Origin: Pseudooceanicola atlanticus
GTDB lineage: Bacteria > Pseudomonadota > Alphaproteobacteria > Rhodobacterales > Rhodobacteraceae
Direction of reading: 5' to 3'
NCBI RefSeq assembly: GCF_000768315.1
Contig: NZ_AQQX01000002.1
Span: forward strand, 558,001-622,000
Length of the DNA stretch: 64,000 nucleotides
The notes under the pieces were generated by a model, which saw only the letters and a list, made by a program, of their open reading frames with translations, did no database searches and was not told the origin of the DNA. Shown piece by piece: positions 1-7,953 of this stretch; position 1 is the first letter of the stretch; every line of letters starts with the position of its first letter. Made by a program: the position numbers and the translations under genes.

Positions 1-910
1 CGCCCTGTCGGCCGGCGGCCAGGACCAGCGCAACGCGCAATATGGCCCCTTCGCCCCCGATTTCGTGCGCGTGCCCCATTGCCTGGAATACCGCGCCGGC
101 GATCAGAACGCGCCGGTCGAGAATTACGGCGAATGGGCCGCGGACCAGATCGAACAGGTGATCCTGGCCGAAGGGCCCGAAACCGTCGGCGCGCTCTGCC
201 TTGAACCGATCACCGCGGGTGGTGGTGTCATTGTCCCGCCCGAAGGCTATTGGCCCCGCGTGCAGGAGATCTGCCGCAAGTACGATATCCTGCTGCATAT
301 CGACGAGGTCGTCTGCGGTGTGGGCCGCACCGGCACCTGGTTCGGCTACCAGCATTATGGGATCGAGCCCGATTTCGTCACCATGGCCAAGGGCGTGGCC
401 TCTGGCTATGCCGCCATTGCCTGCTGCGTCACCTCGGAACGCGTCTTCGACATGTTCAAGGAATCGCCCGAGGACCCGATGGATTACTTCCGCGACATCT
501 CGACCTTCGGGGGCTGCACCGCCGGCCCCGCCGCCGCGATCGAGAACATGCGCATCATCGAAGACGAGAACCTGCTCGACAACACCGTGGCCATGGGCGA
601 CCGCCTGCTGAAAAACTTCGAAGCGCTGGCCGAGAAGCACAAGGTGATCGGCGAGGTCCGCGGCAAGGGTCTTTTTGCAGGGATCGAACTGGTCGCCGAC
701 CGCCAGACCCGCGCCCCCGCCGACGAAAAGCAATGCGCGCAGATCGTCGCCGAATGCGCCAAGCGTCAGGTCATTATCGGGGTCACCAACCGCTCCGTCC
801 CGGGCTACAACAACACGCTGACCTTCAGCCCCGCCCTGATCGCCACGCCCGACCATATCGACGAGATCTCGAACGCCGTCGATGAAAGCCTGACGGCGGT
901 CTTCGGATGA
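1..910 (+). CDS. tpa: Taurine-pyruvate-type aminotransferase, class III PLP enzyme (5' end outside window)
   Basis: The open frame runs in from before base 1, so only the C-terminal two thirds (about 300 residues) are present. The sequence has the class III (omega-amino acid) aminotransferase signature: the cofactor aspartate in HIDEVVCGVGRTG and the Schiff-base lysine in FVTMAKGVASGY, followed by the STFGGCTAGPAA block. These enzymes move an amino group from an omega-amino donor to pyruvate, giving alanine and an aldehyde. The wording of the conserved blocks (GYQHYGI, NYF/DYFRDISTFGG, NNTLTFSPALIAT) is closest in my memory to taurine-pyruvate aminotransferases of roseobacters. That substrate is an inference; a beta-alanine or other omega-amine donor is possible. 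The stop overlaps the next gene's ATG by four bases, which suggests co-translation. Confidence 0.75.
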   Translation, partial: ALSAGGQDQRNAQYGPFAPDFVRVPHCLEYRAGDQNAPVENYGEWAADQIEQVILAEGPETVGALCLEPITAGGGVIVPPEGYWPRVQEICRKYDILLHIDEVVCGVGRTGTWFGYQHYGIEPDFVTMAKGVASGYAAIACCVTSERVFDMFKESPEDPMDYFRDISTFGGCTAGPAAAIENMRIIEDENLLDNTVAMGDRLLKNFEALAEKHKVIGEVRGKGLFAGIELVADRQTRAPADEKQCAQIVAECAKRQVIIGVTNRSVPGYNNTLTFSPALIATPDHIDEISNAVDESLTAVFG

Positions 911-1323
911 CCACAGGGGTGATCTCCGGACGCTGCTATTGCGGGGACACCGCCTACGAATACACGGGCAAGGTGTTCCTGCATGCGCAATGCCATTGCC
1001 GGGAATGCCAATATTACTCCGGCGGCGGGCCGAATTACTTCATGCTCGGCGCGCAGTCGGAGTTTCGCTTCACCAGGGGCGAACCGCGGGACTTTACCCG
1101 CCCCGACCTGGACCAACCGGTCCACCGCCAATTCTGTCCGACCTGCATGACCAGCCTGGTCACGCTGCTCGACAACGGCACGGTGGTGATGAAGGCCGGA
1201 ACGCTGGACGATCCGTCGGACTACGCAGGGCCACAGGCCGCGATCTACATGTGCGACACGAATTTCTACCAGACCGTGCCCGACGGCGTGCCGACCTTCG
1301 ACAAGCTGCCGCCGCGTGGTTAG
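907..1323 (+). CDS. GFA/CENP-V family zinc-binding protein
   Basis: The 138-residue protein is a single GFA (glutathione-dependent formaldehyde-activating) fold, a mostly beta zinc-binding domain. The zinc ligands are visible: CYC at residues 10-12, CHCREC at 29-34, and FCPTC in the second half. Family members have been proposed to accelerate the S-hydroxymethylglutathione adduct, but for most the substrate is unknown and the formaldehyde role is not proven. The gene starts within the stop of the aminotransferase (ATGA overlap), so the two are probably one operon. An aldehyde-handling role next to an enzyme that generates sulfoacetaldehyde or a similar aldehyde is attractive but only an inference from position. 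Confidence 0.75.
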   Translation: MTTGVISGRCYCGDTAYEYTGKVFLHAQCHCRECQYYSGGGPNYFMLGAQSEFRFTRGEPRDFTRPDLDQPVHRQFCPTCMTSLVTLLDNGTVVMKAGTLDDPSDYAGPQAAIYMCDTNFYQTVPDGVPTFDKLPPRG

Positions 1324-1380
1324 GCGCTCATCGGAAACAATCAAACAAGATTGTTTCCGCTGTGCATACAATGCCGAGGC

Positions 1381-1758
1381 TTATTCCGGCTGGACCATCC
1401 GCCCCATGCGGCGCCCCCCCAGGATATGCAGGTGGAAATGCGGCACTTCCTGCACGCCATGTTCCCCTGCATTCGAGATGAAGCGGCAGCCCGCCCCCTC
1501 ATCCGCCGTCACCCCGGTGCTGCGGCACACATCGGCCACGACCCGGTGGAAATCCACGATCTCCTCGGCCGAGGCCTCCGCGGCGAAATGATCGTAGGTC
1601 ACATAAGCGCCCTTGGGGATGACCAGCACATGCACCGGCGCCTGCGGGCGGATATCCTCGAAGGCCAGCGTGTGGTCGGTTTCCTTCACCGTCTTGTTGG
1701 GGATCTCGCCCCGCAGGATCTTGGCAAAGATGTTCTGGTCGTCATAGGCGTAGGCCAT
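1381..1758 (-). CDS. HIT family nucleotide-binding protein
   Basis: A 125-residue histidine-triad protein of the HINT branch. The triad is intact as HFHLHI (His107, His109, His111), preceded by HVLVIPKG and the SNAGEHGVQEVPHFH block typical of HINT-type nucleoside phosphoramidate hydrolases. They hydrolyse purine phosphoramidates such as AMP-lysine; the physiological role in bacteria is unsettled. I use the ATG at 1758, which has a GAGGGA ribosome-binding site six bases upstream, rather than a TTG four codons earlier that overlaps the stop of the upstream gene. It lies directly downstream of the glycosyltransferase, without clear functional relation. Confidence 0.85.
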   Translation of the reverse strand: MAYAYDDQNIFAKILRGEIPNKTVKETDHTLAFEDIRPQAPVHVLVIPKGAYVTYDHFAAEASAEEIVDFHRVVADVCRSTGVTADEGAGCRFISNAGEHGVQEVPHFHLHILGGRRMGRMVQPE

Positions 1759-1766
1759 CGGGTCCC

Positions 1767-3344
1767 TCAATCGGCAAAAAGATGCGGTGTGTTGGCAAGT
1801 TCATGCGCCACATCGTCGGAAACCGCAAGGAACCGGCCCATGGCGCGGGCATTCTGCTCCACCGTGGCGGATTGCCGGATCCGGTAGAGATTGGGGAATT
1901 CCGCATCGCGGATCTGGTCGTGTTCCATGGCAATCGCGTTGCGCACGGTTGGCAGCAGCCGCTGCAGGGCATCCTCGCCCGTCCGTGCCCCGGCCAGCCC
2001 GACGCGCCGTGCATGGCCCTTCAGGTAGTCGTCGTCGAACTCGCAATCGATCTCCAGCAGGGTGGTCACCGACCGGTCCGAACAGAAATCCTGCAACAGG
2101 TCCAGGCTGGCCGAGTCCAGGCAGATCACCATCCGGTTGCTCTTGTAATAGTCGAACAGCATCCGCATCAGCGACCGCCTGTGCCGGGTCCGCTTGGCCA
2201 AGGTGTTCTGGATGCCGCCCAGGTCGGGCATGGCAGCGTTTTCCTCGTGAAACAGGTACTCCACGGTCGGGATGTCGGTCAGTTCCCGGATCTGCTTGGC
2301 CAGTCGCTTGGCGACATGCCACTTCTTGCAGATCACGATCAGCAATTCGCGTTCGCGCCCCAGGCTGGCTTCGTTTTCCCAGAACCGCGGCGCAAAGCGC
2401 CGCCCGATCCGGCCCCGCCCGGTCAGGAACTTGAACAGCGACTGTCCTTCGTTCGAGATCTGGAACTCCGTCCCCGTCGCCGAATACAGCGCCCCCAGCC
2501 GCGTCTTCAACTCCAGCGCCTCGGGGCTGATCTTGCGGGCGAACAGGAACTCCTGCCCCAGCAGCAGATCGTAATGGTCGTTGTAGAAGACGACCGGCAT
2601 GCCGTAATCGCTGAACATCAGGAAGGTCAGGGTGCGCGTCTCGATCTCGACATCCGGGACCAGGTGGCGCACCAGCGTCTGAAAGAACGTCTCGTCCGGG
2701 ATCCACGTGGTCCGGAAGAACCGGATAACGTCGCGCCGCCGGGCGAGGAAGTCCATGATCGCCTCGACGGTCTGGCGTCGCAGGCACCACCACTGGCTGC
2801 CGATCTGGATCTGCAGATCCTCTGGGATCTCCCGCGCCAGTCCCAGCTTCTTCTGCAAAAGGATGCTCTGGTAGAACATCCACTTGTGCTTCCGTTCGTT
2901 CAGGTAATGGCGGTAGATCAGCCGCTCTTCCTTGATCCCGGTCTTGATCCAGTCGCTGTCGAAGAAATCGAAGCTCTCGATGTAATCCTTCTCGGCGCTG
3001 TCCAGGAAATCATGGGCATAGGTGGCTGTCTTGATCGGCATGCAATCGCCCGACAGCATGTAGAGATGCGTGGCCCGCGGAAATGCCTCCAACGCGGCTT
3101 CGACGGCCTGCAGGGTGGCATCGACCAGCGACCACTCCCCCCACCCGCAGCGGAGCCGCTTGCGGGCAAAGGTCACGCGCGGGTTCGGGTCCAGCGCGGT
3201 TCTGATCTGGCGATAGGCGGCCGGGCTGGCATTTCCATCGAAATGGATGGACATGAAGTCGCCGGTTGCCGTCAGGCGATTGGCCTGATCGATGATCGCT
3301 TCCGGATCCTTGTGACACAACAGGATGTAAGCAATTGTTGCCAT
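1767..3344 (-). CDS. GT14-type (core-2/I-branching) glycosyltransferase with DUF5928-like C-terminal region
   Basis: A 525-residue cytoplasmic-looking protein. The N-terminal half (about residues 1-280) resembles the Branch/GT14 beta-1,6-N-acetylglucosaminyltransferase family: ILLCHKDPEAI at the start, THLYMLSGDCMPIKT around residue 95, and WIPDETFFQTL. The C-terminal half (about 300-525) is a separate region like the DUF5928 extension seen in roseobacter homologues. I chose MATIAYILLCHK at 3344 because the family begins there. It probably adds a sugar branch to a surface polysaccharide or glycoprotein; donor and acceptor cannot be read from the sequence. It is divergent from a sulfotransferase gene 89 bases away, suggesting a shared glycan modification task. 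Confidence 0.7.
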   Translation of the reverse strand: MATIAYILLCHKDPEAIIDQANRLTATGDFMSIHFDGNASPAAYRQIRTALDPNPRVTFARKRLRCGWGEWSLVDATLQAVEAALEAFPRATHLYMLSGDCMPIKTATYAHDFLDSAEKDYIESFDFFDSDWIKTGIKEERLIYRHYLNERKHKWMFYQSILLQKKLGLAREIPEDLQIQIGSQWWCLRRQTVEAIMDFLARRRDVIRFFRTTWIPDETFFQTLVRHLVPDVEIETRTLTFLMFSDYGMPVVFYNDHYDLLLGQEFLFARKISPEALELKTRLGALYSATGTEFQISNEGQSLFKFLTGRGRIGRRFAPRFWENEASLGRERELLIVICKKWHVAKRLAKQIRELTDIPTVEYLFHEENAAMPDLGGIQNTLAKRTRHRRSLMRMLFDYYKSNRMVICLDSASLDLLQDFCSDRSVTTLLEIDCEFDDDYLKGHARRVGLAGARTGEDALQRLLPTVRNAIAMEHDQIRDAEFPNLYRIRQSATVEQNARAMGRFLAVSDDVAHELANTPHLFAD

Positions 3345-3433
3345 GGACGAAACTAATTCACGAAACTGCCGTATTTTGTCCACACCGTTATGGTGGAAGA
3401 CGCATTGATAAGACAGGCAATGTTTGCTTTTTT

Positions 3434-4309
3434 ATGCAAGATAACGACTGGGTTCAAAAAACAGGCCCGGATGACTGGAGGCTGAGCAATATGGGATTCC
3501 CCGGCACATGGATGACGGAAAGTGAGAGCGTGGTCTACCGCGTCGTGCCCAAGTGCGCCTGCTCCACCATCGGTCAGATCATGTATTACTCCGATCATGG
3601 ACAATTTTATGACGGCGACATCCACGATTCCAAGGAGGGGCTGCATAAATGGTCACAGGATCACAGCCAGCCGCTGATCGAGGCGAATGTAAGCCACCAC
3701 AAAAGCTACGCCTTCACCTGCGTCCGCAACCCCTATGCGCGGATCCTGTCGTCCTTCTTCGACAAGATCTGCGGCATCCAGCGCAACGGCAACCGCTACC
3801 GCGGCAACCTCGTGCCGCTCCTGGTGCAGAAATACGGGATCGAGGTCGGCGGTGACGACGGCCAGCAGGACTTCGACCAGATCAAGTCGTTCCGCCGCTT
3901 CCTGCTGTTCGCCCGCGACACCATCCGCTGGCGTCGCCCGATGGAGCCCGACATTCACTGGTCCGCCATGTCCGGTCACATCTCGACCTTCATCGCCAAT
4001 GGCGGCCGCTACGACAAGATCTTCTGGACCGAGAAGTTCAACGAGGGCATGCAGCAGGTGCTCGATCACATCGACACCCCGAACCCGGTCGACCTGGGCA
4101 GCATTCCCCGCTTCAACGAATCCGAAGGCCACGGGCCCAAGCGCGCCCACCCGGTCGAGGATTACTTCGACGACCTGTCGATGCACCTAGTCTACGAAAT
4201 CTACAAACGTGATTTCGAGCTATTCAAATACGATTTCCACGATCCGTCGAACAAGATGCCGATCGCCGAGATCGACCTGGACGAGGTGCACGCCAAGCTG
4301 GGCGACTGA
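3434..4309 (+). CDS. Sulfotransferase family 2-like protein
   Basis: The 291-residue product has both PAPS-binding elements of cytosolic/Golgi-type sulfotransferases: a 5'-phosphosulfate loop VPKCACSTIG at residues 38-47, and a 3'-phosphate motif FTCVRNPYARILSSF around residue 97. Such enzymes transfer sulfate from PAPS to carbohydrates or other hydroxyls. The ATG at 3434 gives a start just upstream of the conserved core; an in-frame ATG 99 bases earlier would run back into the divergent gene. The partner glycosyltransferase suggests the acceptor is a branched surface glycan, which is inference. No signal peptide is present, so it acts in the cytoplasm. Confidence 0.75.
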   Translation: MQDNDWVQKTGPDDWRLSNMGFPGTWMTESESVVYRVVPKCACSTIGQIMYYSDHGQFYDGDIHDSKEGLHKWSQDHSQPLIEANVSHHKSYAFTCVRNPYARILSSFFDKICGIQRNGNRYRGNLVPLLVQKYGIEVGGDDGQQDFDQIKSFRRFLLFARDTIRWRRPMEPDIHWSAMSGHISTFIANGGRYDKIFWTEKFNEGMQQVLDHIDTPNPVDLGSIPRFNESEGHGPKRAHPVEDYFDDLSMHLVYEIYKRDFELFKYDFHDPSNKMPIAEIDLDEVHAKLGD

Positions 4310-4388
4310 CCTCCGGACGACGCGCACCACTCGCCACAGGCCCCAACCGAGGATCGGTCCCGAAGGGAACGGTCCGAGTAGCAGGAAT

Positions 4389-4408
4389 GCGCCCCCGCCA
4401 GGGGGCGC
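4389..4408. terminator. Hairpin between convergent genes
   Basis: Perfect 8-bp stem GCGCCCCC/GGGGGCGC with a GCCA loop, followed on the plus strand by CGCCTTT. It lies between the convergent sulfotransferase and CoA-transferase genes and could serve as a terminator for either. The T-run is short, so efficiency is uncertain. Confidence 0.5.
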
Positions 4409-4428
4409 GCCTTTGGATCAGGTCCGGC

Positions 4429-5547
4429 TCAGCTCTCCGCCGTGCGGGGCAGCTTGGGGCTCGCCCGGTCCAGCTTCAGCTCCGCATCGGAGAACTTGAA
4501 CGGCGCGCGGACGCCCGGCACGCCGTCGGGCTCGATCCGCATGCCCCGCGCCACGACCTGCGGGTCCTCGAAGACCTCGGCCATGTCGTTGATCGGCCCC
4601 GCCGGAATGCCCTTGCCCTCGCACTGGGACAACAGCTCGGCCTTGGTGAAGCGCAGGCAGGCCTCCTGGATGCGACGGATCATCTCGGGCCGGTTGGCGA
4701 CGCGGTCGGAGTTGATCCGGTAATCCGGGTCGTCCTTCATGTCCTCCAGCCCCAGAACGTCACACAGGCGCTGGTACTGGGCGTCATTGCCGGTGGCGAT
4801 GATGATATGCCCGTCCGACACTTCGAACACCTGGTAGGGCGTCAGGTTCGGATGATAATTCCCGGTCCGCGCCGGCGGTGTGCCGGTCGACAGGTAGTTC
4901 ATCGCCTGGTTTGCCGTCACCGCCACGGCGCAATCCAGCAGCGCCATGTCGATATGCTGGCCACGGCCGGTGACGCTGCGCTGATGCAGCGCGGCCAGGA
5001 TCGCGGTCGAGGAATAGATGCCGGTGAACAGGTCGGTGATCGCGACACCCGCCCGCAGCGGCTCGCCATCGGGTTGCCCGGTCAGCGACATCAGCCCGGA
5101 CATGCCCTGGATGATGTAATCGTAACCCGCGCGGTGCGAATACGGACCGTCCTGCCCGAACCCGGTGATCGAGCAATAGATCAGCCGGGGGTTCACCTCG
5201 GCCAGGCTCTCGTAATCCAGCCCGTATTTCTTCAACCCGCCGACCTTGAAGTTCTCGATCAGGATGTCGGCATCCTTGACCAGGTCGCGCACCATCTCGC
5301 GGCCTTCCTCGGTCCGGAAATCGCAGGTGACGCAGGTCTTTCCGCGATTGCAGGAATGGTAATAGGCGGCGGTGTGATCGTCGTCGCGGTCGATGAACGG
5401 CGGGCCCCACTTCCGGGTATCGTCCCCGTCAGGGCTTTCGACCTTGATGACCTCGGCACCGAGGTCGGACAGAGTCTGACCGGCCCAGGGGCCGGCCAGG
5501 ATACGGGCCAGTTCGACGACCCTCAAACCTTCCAATGGTGCAGCCAT
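4429..5547 (-). CDS. CaiB/BaiF family III CoA-transferase
   Basis: A full-length 372-residue family III CoA-transferase. It begins with the family opening LEGLRVVELARILAGPWAGQTLSDLGAEVIKVE and has the catalytic aspartate in RAGVAITDLFTG (Asp172, matching Asp169 of formyl-CoA transferase), which carries the acyl and glutamyl anhydride intermediates. These enzymes move CoA between carboxylic acids; the acid used here cannot be told from sequence. The gene overlaps the stop of the upstream dsbA-like gene by one base (TGATG), so both are probably on one mRNA although they look functionally unrelated. A terminator-like hairpin follows at 4389-4408. Confidence 0.85.
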   Translation of the reverse strand: MAAPLEGLRVVELARILAGPWAGQTLSDLGAEVIKVESPDGDDTRKWGPPFIDRDDDHTAAYYHSCNRGKTCVTCDFRTEEGREMVRDLVKDADILIENFKVGGLKKYGLDYESLAEVNPRLIYCSITGFGQDGPYSHRAGYDYIIQGMSGLMSLTGQPDGEPLRAGVAITDLFTGIYSSTAILAALHQRSVTGRGQHIDMALLDCAVAVTANQAMNYLSTGTPPARTGNYHPNLTPYQVFEVSDGHIIIATGNDAQYQRLCDVLGLEDMKDDPDYRINSDRVANRPEMIRRIQEACLRFTKAELLSQCEGKGIPAGPINDMAEVFEDPQVVARGMRIEPDGVPGVRAPFKFSDAELKLDRASPKLPRTAES

Positions 5548-6206
5548 CAGCTCTCCAGCTTGGCGTCGAGAATAGCCTTCAGATCGCCGTAGTTCATGTT
5601 GGAATGTTTCTCACCGTCGATGATCAGCGTGGGCGTGCCCGTCACGTCATCCTCGGTGCTGTTCTTCTGGAACCAGGCGACCAGCTTGCGGGCCTGTTCC
5701 TCGTCCGCCAGGCAGGCATCCAGCGATGCGTTGTCCAGCCCGGCCACCAGGCCGATCTTGCGCAGGCGGTCCGCAATGCCCGCCGGATCGCCATCGCCGA
5801 TCCAGTCGCGCTGCTGCGTGTACAGCATGTCGGAGATCCCGAAGAACCGGGTCGGTTCACAGCGCGCGACCATCGCCGCCCACAGGCCGAACTGGTCGAA
5901 ATACACGTCGCGATAGACGAACCGCACCTTGCCGGTATCGATGTAATCGGCCTTCAGGTCCTTGAACACGGCGTCGTGGAAGTTGGCGCAATGCGGACAG
6001 GTGAACGAGGCATATTCCATCAGGGTCACCGGGGCGTTCTCATCGCCCAGGGTCATCTCGATGATGTCGGAGGTGTCGATCTCCTCGCCCGAGACCTGGT
6101 TGATCTGCACGGGCGTGGTGCCGGGCGCCTGCATGGAATACCACGCGCCGCCTGCGGCCACGACGACAGCGGCGGCGCCGCCTGCCATGAAAATTCTGCG
6201 GTCCAT
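5547..6206 (-). CDS. DsbA-family periplasmic thiol-disulfide oxidoreductase
   Basis: The 219-residue protein has an N-terminal export signal that begins MDRRIFMAGGAAAVVVAA; the RRxFM pattern fits a Tat signal as well as Sec. The mature part is a DsbA/Thioredoxin_4 fold with the active-site motif CPHC in YASFTCPHCANFH and a cis-proline loop TGTPT near residue 190. It is expected to oxidise or isomerise cysteines of secreted proteins. I use the ATG at 6206 with an AAAGGA site upstream rather than the adjacent TTG. The neighbouring dciA-like and mutY genes form an arrangement that I remember from other Rhodobacteraceae. Confidence 0.85.
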   Translation of the reverse strand: MDRRIFMAGGAAAVVVAAGGAWYSMQAPGTTPVQINQVSGEEIDTSDIIEMTLGDENAPVTLMEYASFTCPHCANFHDAVFKDLKADYIDTGKVRFVYRDVYFDQFGLWAAMVARCEPTRFFGISDMLYTQQRDWIGDGDPAGIADRLRKIGLVAGLDNASLDACLADEEQARKLVAWFQKNSTEDDVTGTPTLIIDGEKHSNMNYGDLKAILDAKLES

Positions 6207-6219
6207 CAAATGGTCCTTT

Positions 6220-6726
6220 CTACTTGTCCTGTTTGCTTAAAACATTCCGGGCCAGGGCCTCAAGCGCCGATCGCAGGCTCTCGTCGCCCACGCCGTCCGC
6301 CACCTGCCGTGCTTCCGCCGTGACGGCGGGGCTGGGTTCGGGCCGTGATTTCGGTTTCTGCGGGGCAAAGGCGACCTGGCCATCGGCGAACCCGGTCGCG
6401 GCGGTCTGCGTCACCCGCACCCGCGCAATCGCGTTGTAGCCATAGACCGCGTTCACCTTTTCCCGCAGCTTTTCCTTCTGCATCTCCACCAGCGGGGCCA
6501 TCGCCCCGGTGGTCAGCAGGGTCAGCGTCGCGCCAAATCCCTGGCGCGCATACTTCACGTCGACGGGGCGGGCCATCTCGGCCATGTCGCCCGCGATCTC
6601 GTCCCAATGGGTCAGCAGACGCGTCACGGCAAAGCCGCGCGTTTCTCCCGCCCGCCGAATCTGCCCTTCCAGCAGCTTCGACGTGCGCGCAAATCCGTAG
6701 GTTGAGGTCGTGCGGCGCTGTGCCAT
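6220..6726 (-). CDS. DUF721/DciA-like protein
   Basis: A 168-residue protein with an N-terminal DUF721 (DciA) domain, recognisable by the pattern around TRLLTHWDEIAGDMAEMARP and the following strand-rich stretch ending in LREKVNAVYGYNAIARVRVTQ. DciA is the ancestral bacterial helicase loader that works with DnaB; in bacteria lacking DnaC it is the usual one. The C-terminal 50 residues are proline- and alanine-rich and end in a short helix. Divergent from mutY by about 105 bases. The role is by family; I see nothing in the sequence that tests it. Confidence 0.7.
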   Translation of the reverse strand: MAQRRTTSTYGFARTSKLLEGQIRRAGETRGFAVTRLLTHWDEIAGDMAEMARPVDVKYARQGFGATLTLLTTGAMAPLVEMQKEKLREKVNAVYGYNAIARVRVTQTAATGFADGQVAFAPQKPKSRPEPSPAVTAEARQVADGVGDESLRSALEALARNVLSKQDK

Positions 6727-6831
6727 AAGCTTGCCTTTCCCGGTTGGCCCCTATCCTAGACGGTTATTCCGCCGGGACCAGAGCCGAGAACCGGCAAGCC
6801 ATAAACATTGTGTGACGGCAGGGTGAACAGA

Positions 6832-7932
6832 ATGGCAAAAATCGCGCCACGCGCCGAAGATCTGCTCGACTGGTACGACCAGCATGCCCGCACCCTGCCC
6901 TGGCGGGTGCCGCCGCTGTCCAATGCCCGCCCCGACCCCTACCGCATCTGGCTGTCCGAGGTCATGTTGCAGCAGACCACCGTCGCCGCAGTGAAGGAGT
7001 ACTTCGCCCGCTTCACCGCGCTCTGGCCCAGTGTCGATGACCTGGCCGCCGCGCCCGATGACCGCGTGATGGGCGAATGGGCGGGCCTGGGTTACTACGC
7101 CCGCGCCCGCAACCTGCTGAAATGCGCCCGGGTCGTCTCTGCCGATCATGGCGGCATTTTTCCCGATACCGAGGAGGGGTTGCAGAAACTGCCCGGCATC
7201 GGCCCCTACACGGCTGCCGCCATTGCCGCCATCGCCTTCGACCGGCCCGCCGTCGTGATGGACGGCAATGTCGAACGGGTGATGGCCCGGCTGCATGACA
7301 TCCACACCCCCCTGCCCGCCGCCAAGCCCGAGCTCAAGGAACAGGCCGCGGCGCTGACCCCCGACACCCGCCCCGGCGATTATGCGCAGGCGGTGATGGA
7401 TCTCGGCGCCACGATCTGCACCCCACGCTCGCCCGCCTGCGGCATCTGCCCCTGGCGCGACCCCTGCGCCGCCCGCGCTGCCGGCACTGCGCCCGAACTG
7501 CCCAGGAAGACCCCGAAGAAGGCCAAGCCGACCCGCCGGGGCATCGCCTACCTCGCCCGGACCGCCGATGGTCACTGGCTGCTGGAGAAACGGCCCGACA
7601 AGGGATTGCTGGGCGGCATGCTGGGCTGGCCCGGATCGCCCTGGGCCGATGCCGATCCGCAGGAGGATCCGCCGCTCGACGCCGACTGGCACGATGTCGG
7701 AGAAGAGGCGCTGCACACCTTCACCCACTTCCATCTGCGGCTGGGACTGCGCGTCGCGCAGATCGGTCACAGCACCGACGTGATACCGACGTTATACCGA
7801 CGTGATACCGACGCCGAATTTCGGCTGTTGTCGCCGGGTGACTTCCGCCCCTCCGACCTGCCCACGATCATGCGAAAGGCATTTGACCTCGGTCATGGCA
7901 AGTTGGAGACTCTGCGCGACACTCGGCCCTGA
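6832..7932 (+). CDS. mutY: A/G-specific adenine glycosylase MutY
   Basis: MutY removes adenine mispaired with 8-oxoguanine. All key elements are present in 366 residues: the catalytic Glu43 in SEVMLQQTT, the helix-hairpin-helix LPGIGPYTAAAI at 120-131, catalytic Asp144 in VVMDGNVERV, and the 4Fe-4S ligands Cys196, Cys203, Cys206 and Cys212 (spacing C-x6-C-x2-C-x5-C). The NUDIX-like C-terminal domain that reads the 8-oxoG strand follows from about residue 235. The ATG at 6832 is used; an upstream TTG nine codons earlier is less likely. Oddity: near the C-terminus the coding sequence contains three copies of an 11-bp tandem repeat (see 7780-7812), which encodes a stretch VIPTLYRRDTD not expected from the family. 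Confidence 0.93.
   Translation: MAKIAPRAEDLLDWYDQHARTLPWRVPPLSNARPDPYRIWLSEVMLQQTTVAAVKEYFARFTALWPSVDDLAAAPDDRVMGEWAGLGYYARARNLLKCARVVSADHGGIFPDTEEGLQKLPGIGPYTAAAIAAIAFDRPAVVMDGNVERVMARLHDIHTPLPAAKPELKEQAAALTPDTRPGDYAQAVMDLGATICTPRSPACGICPWRDPCAARAAGTAPELPRKTPKKAKPTRRGIAYLARTADGHWLLEKRPDKGLLGGMLGWPGSPWADADPQEDPPLDADWHDVGEEALHTFTHFHLRLGLRVAQIGHSTDVIPTLYRRDTDAEFRLLSPGDFRPSDLPTIMRKAFDLGHGKLETLRDTRP
7780..7812 (+). repeat. Three 11-bp tandem repeats inside mutY
   Basis: Three head-to-tail copies of GTNATACCGAC (GTGATACCGAC, GTTATACCGAC, GTGATACCGAC), with a decayed fourth copy at 7769-7779 ending CACCGAC. The reverse complement GTCGGTATNAC is the unit of the array at 41620-41674. Three units equal 11 codons, so this copy number keeps the mutY frame. 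Confidence 0.9.
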
Positions 7933-7953
7933 GTTCCATCAAAGGCAGCCCGC

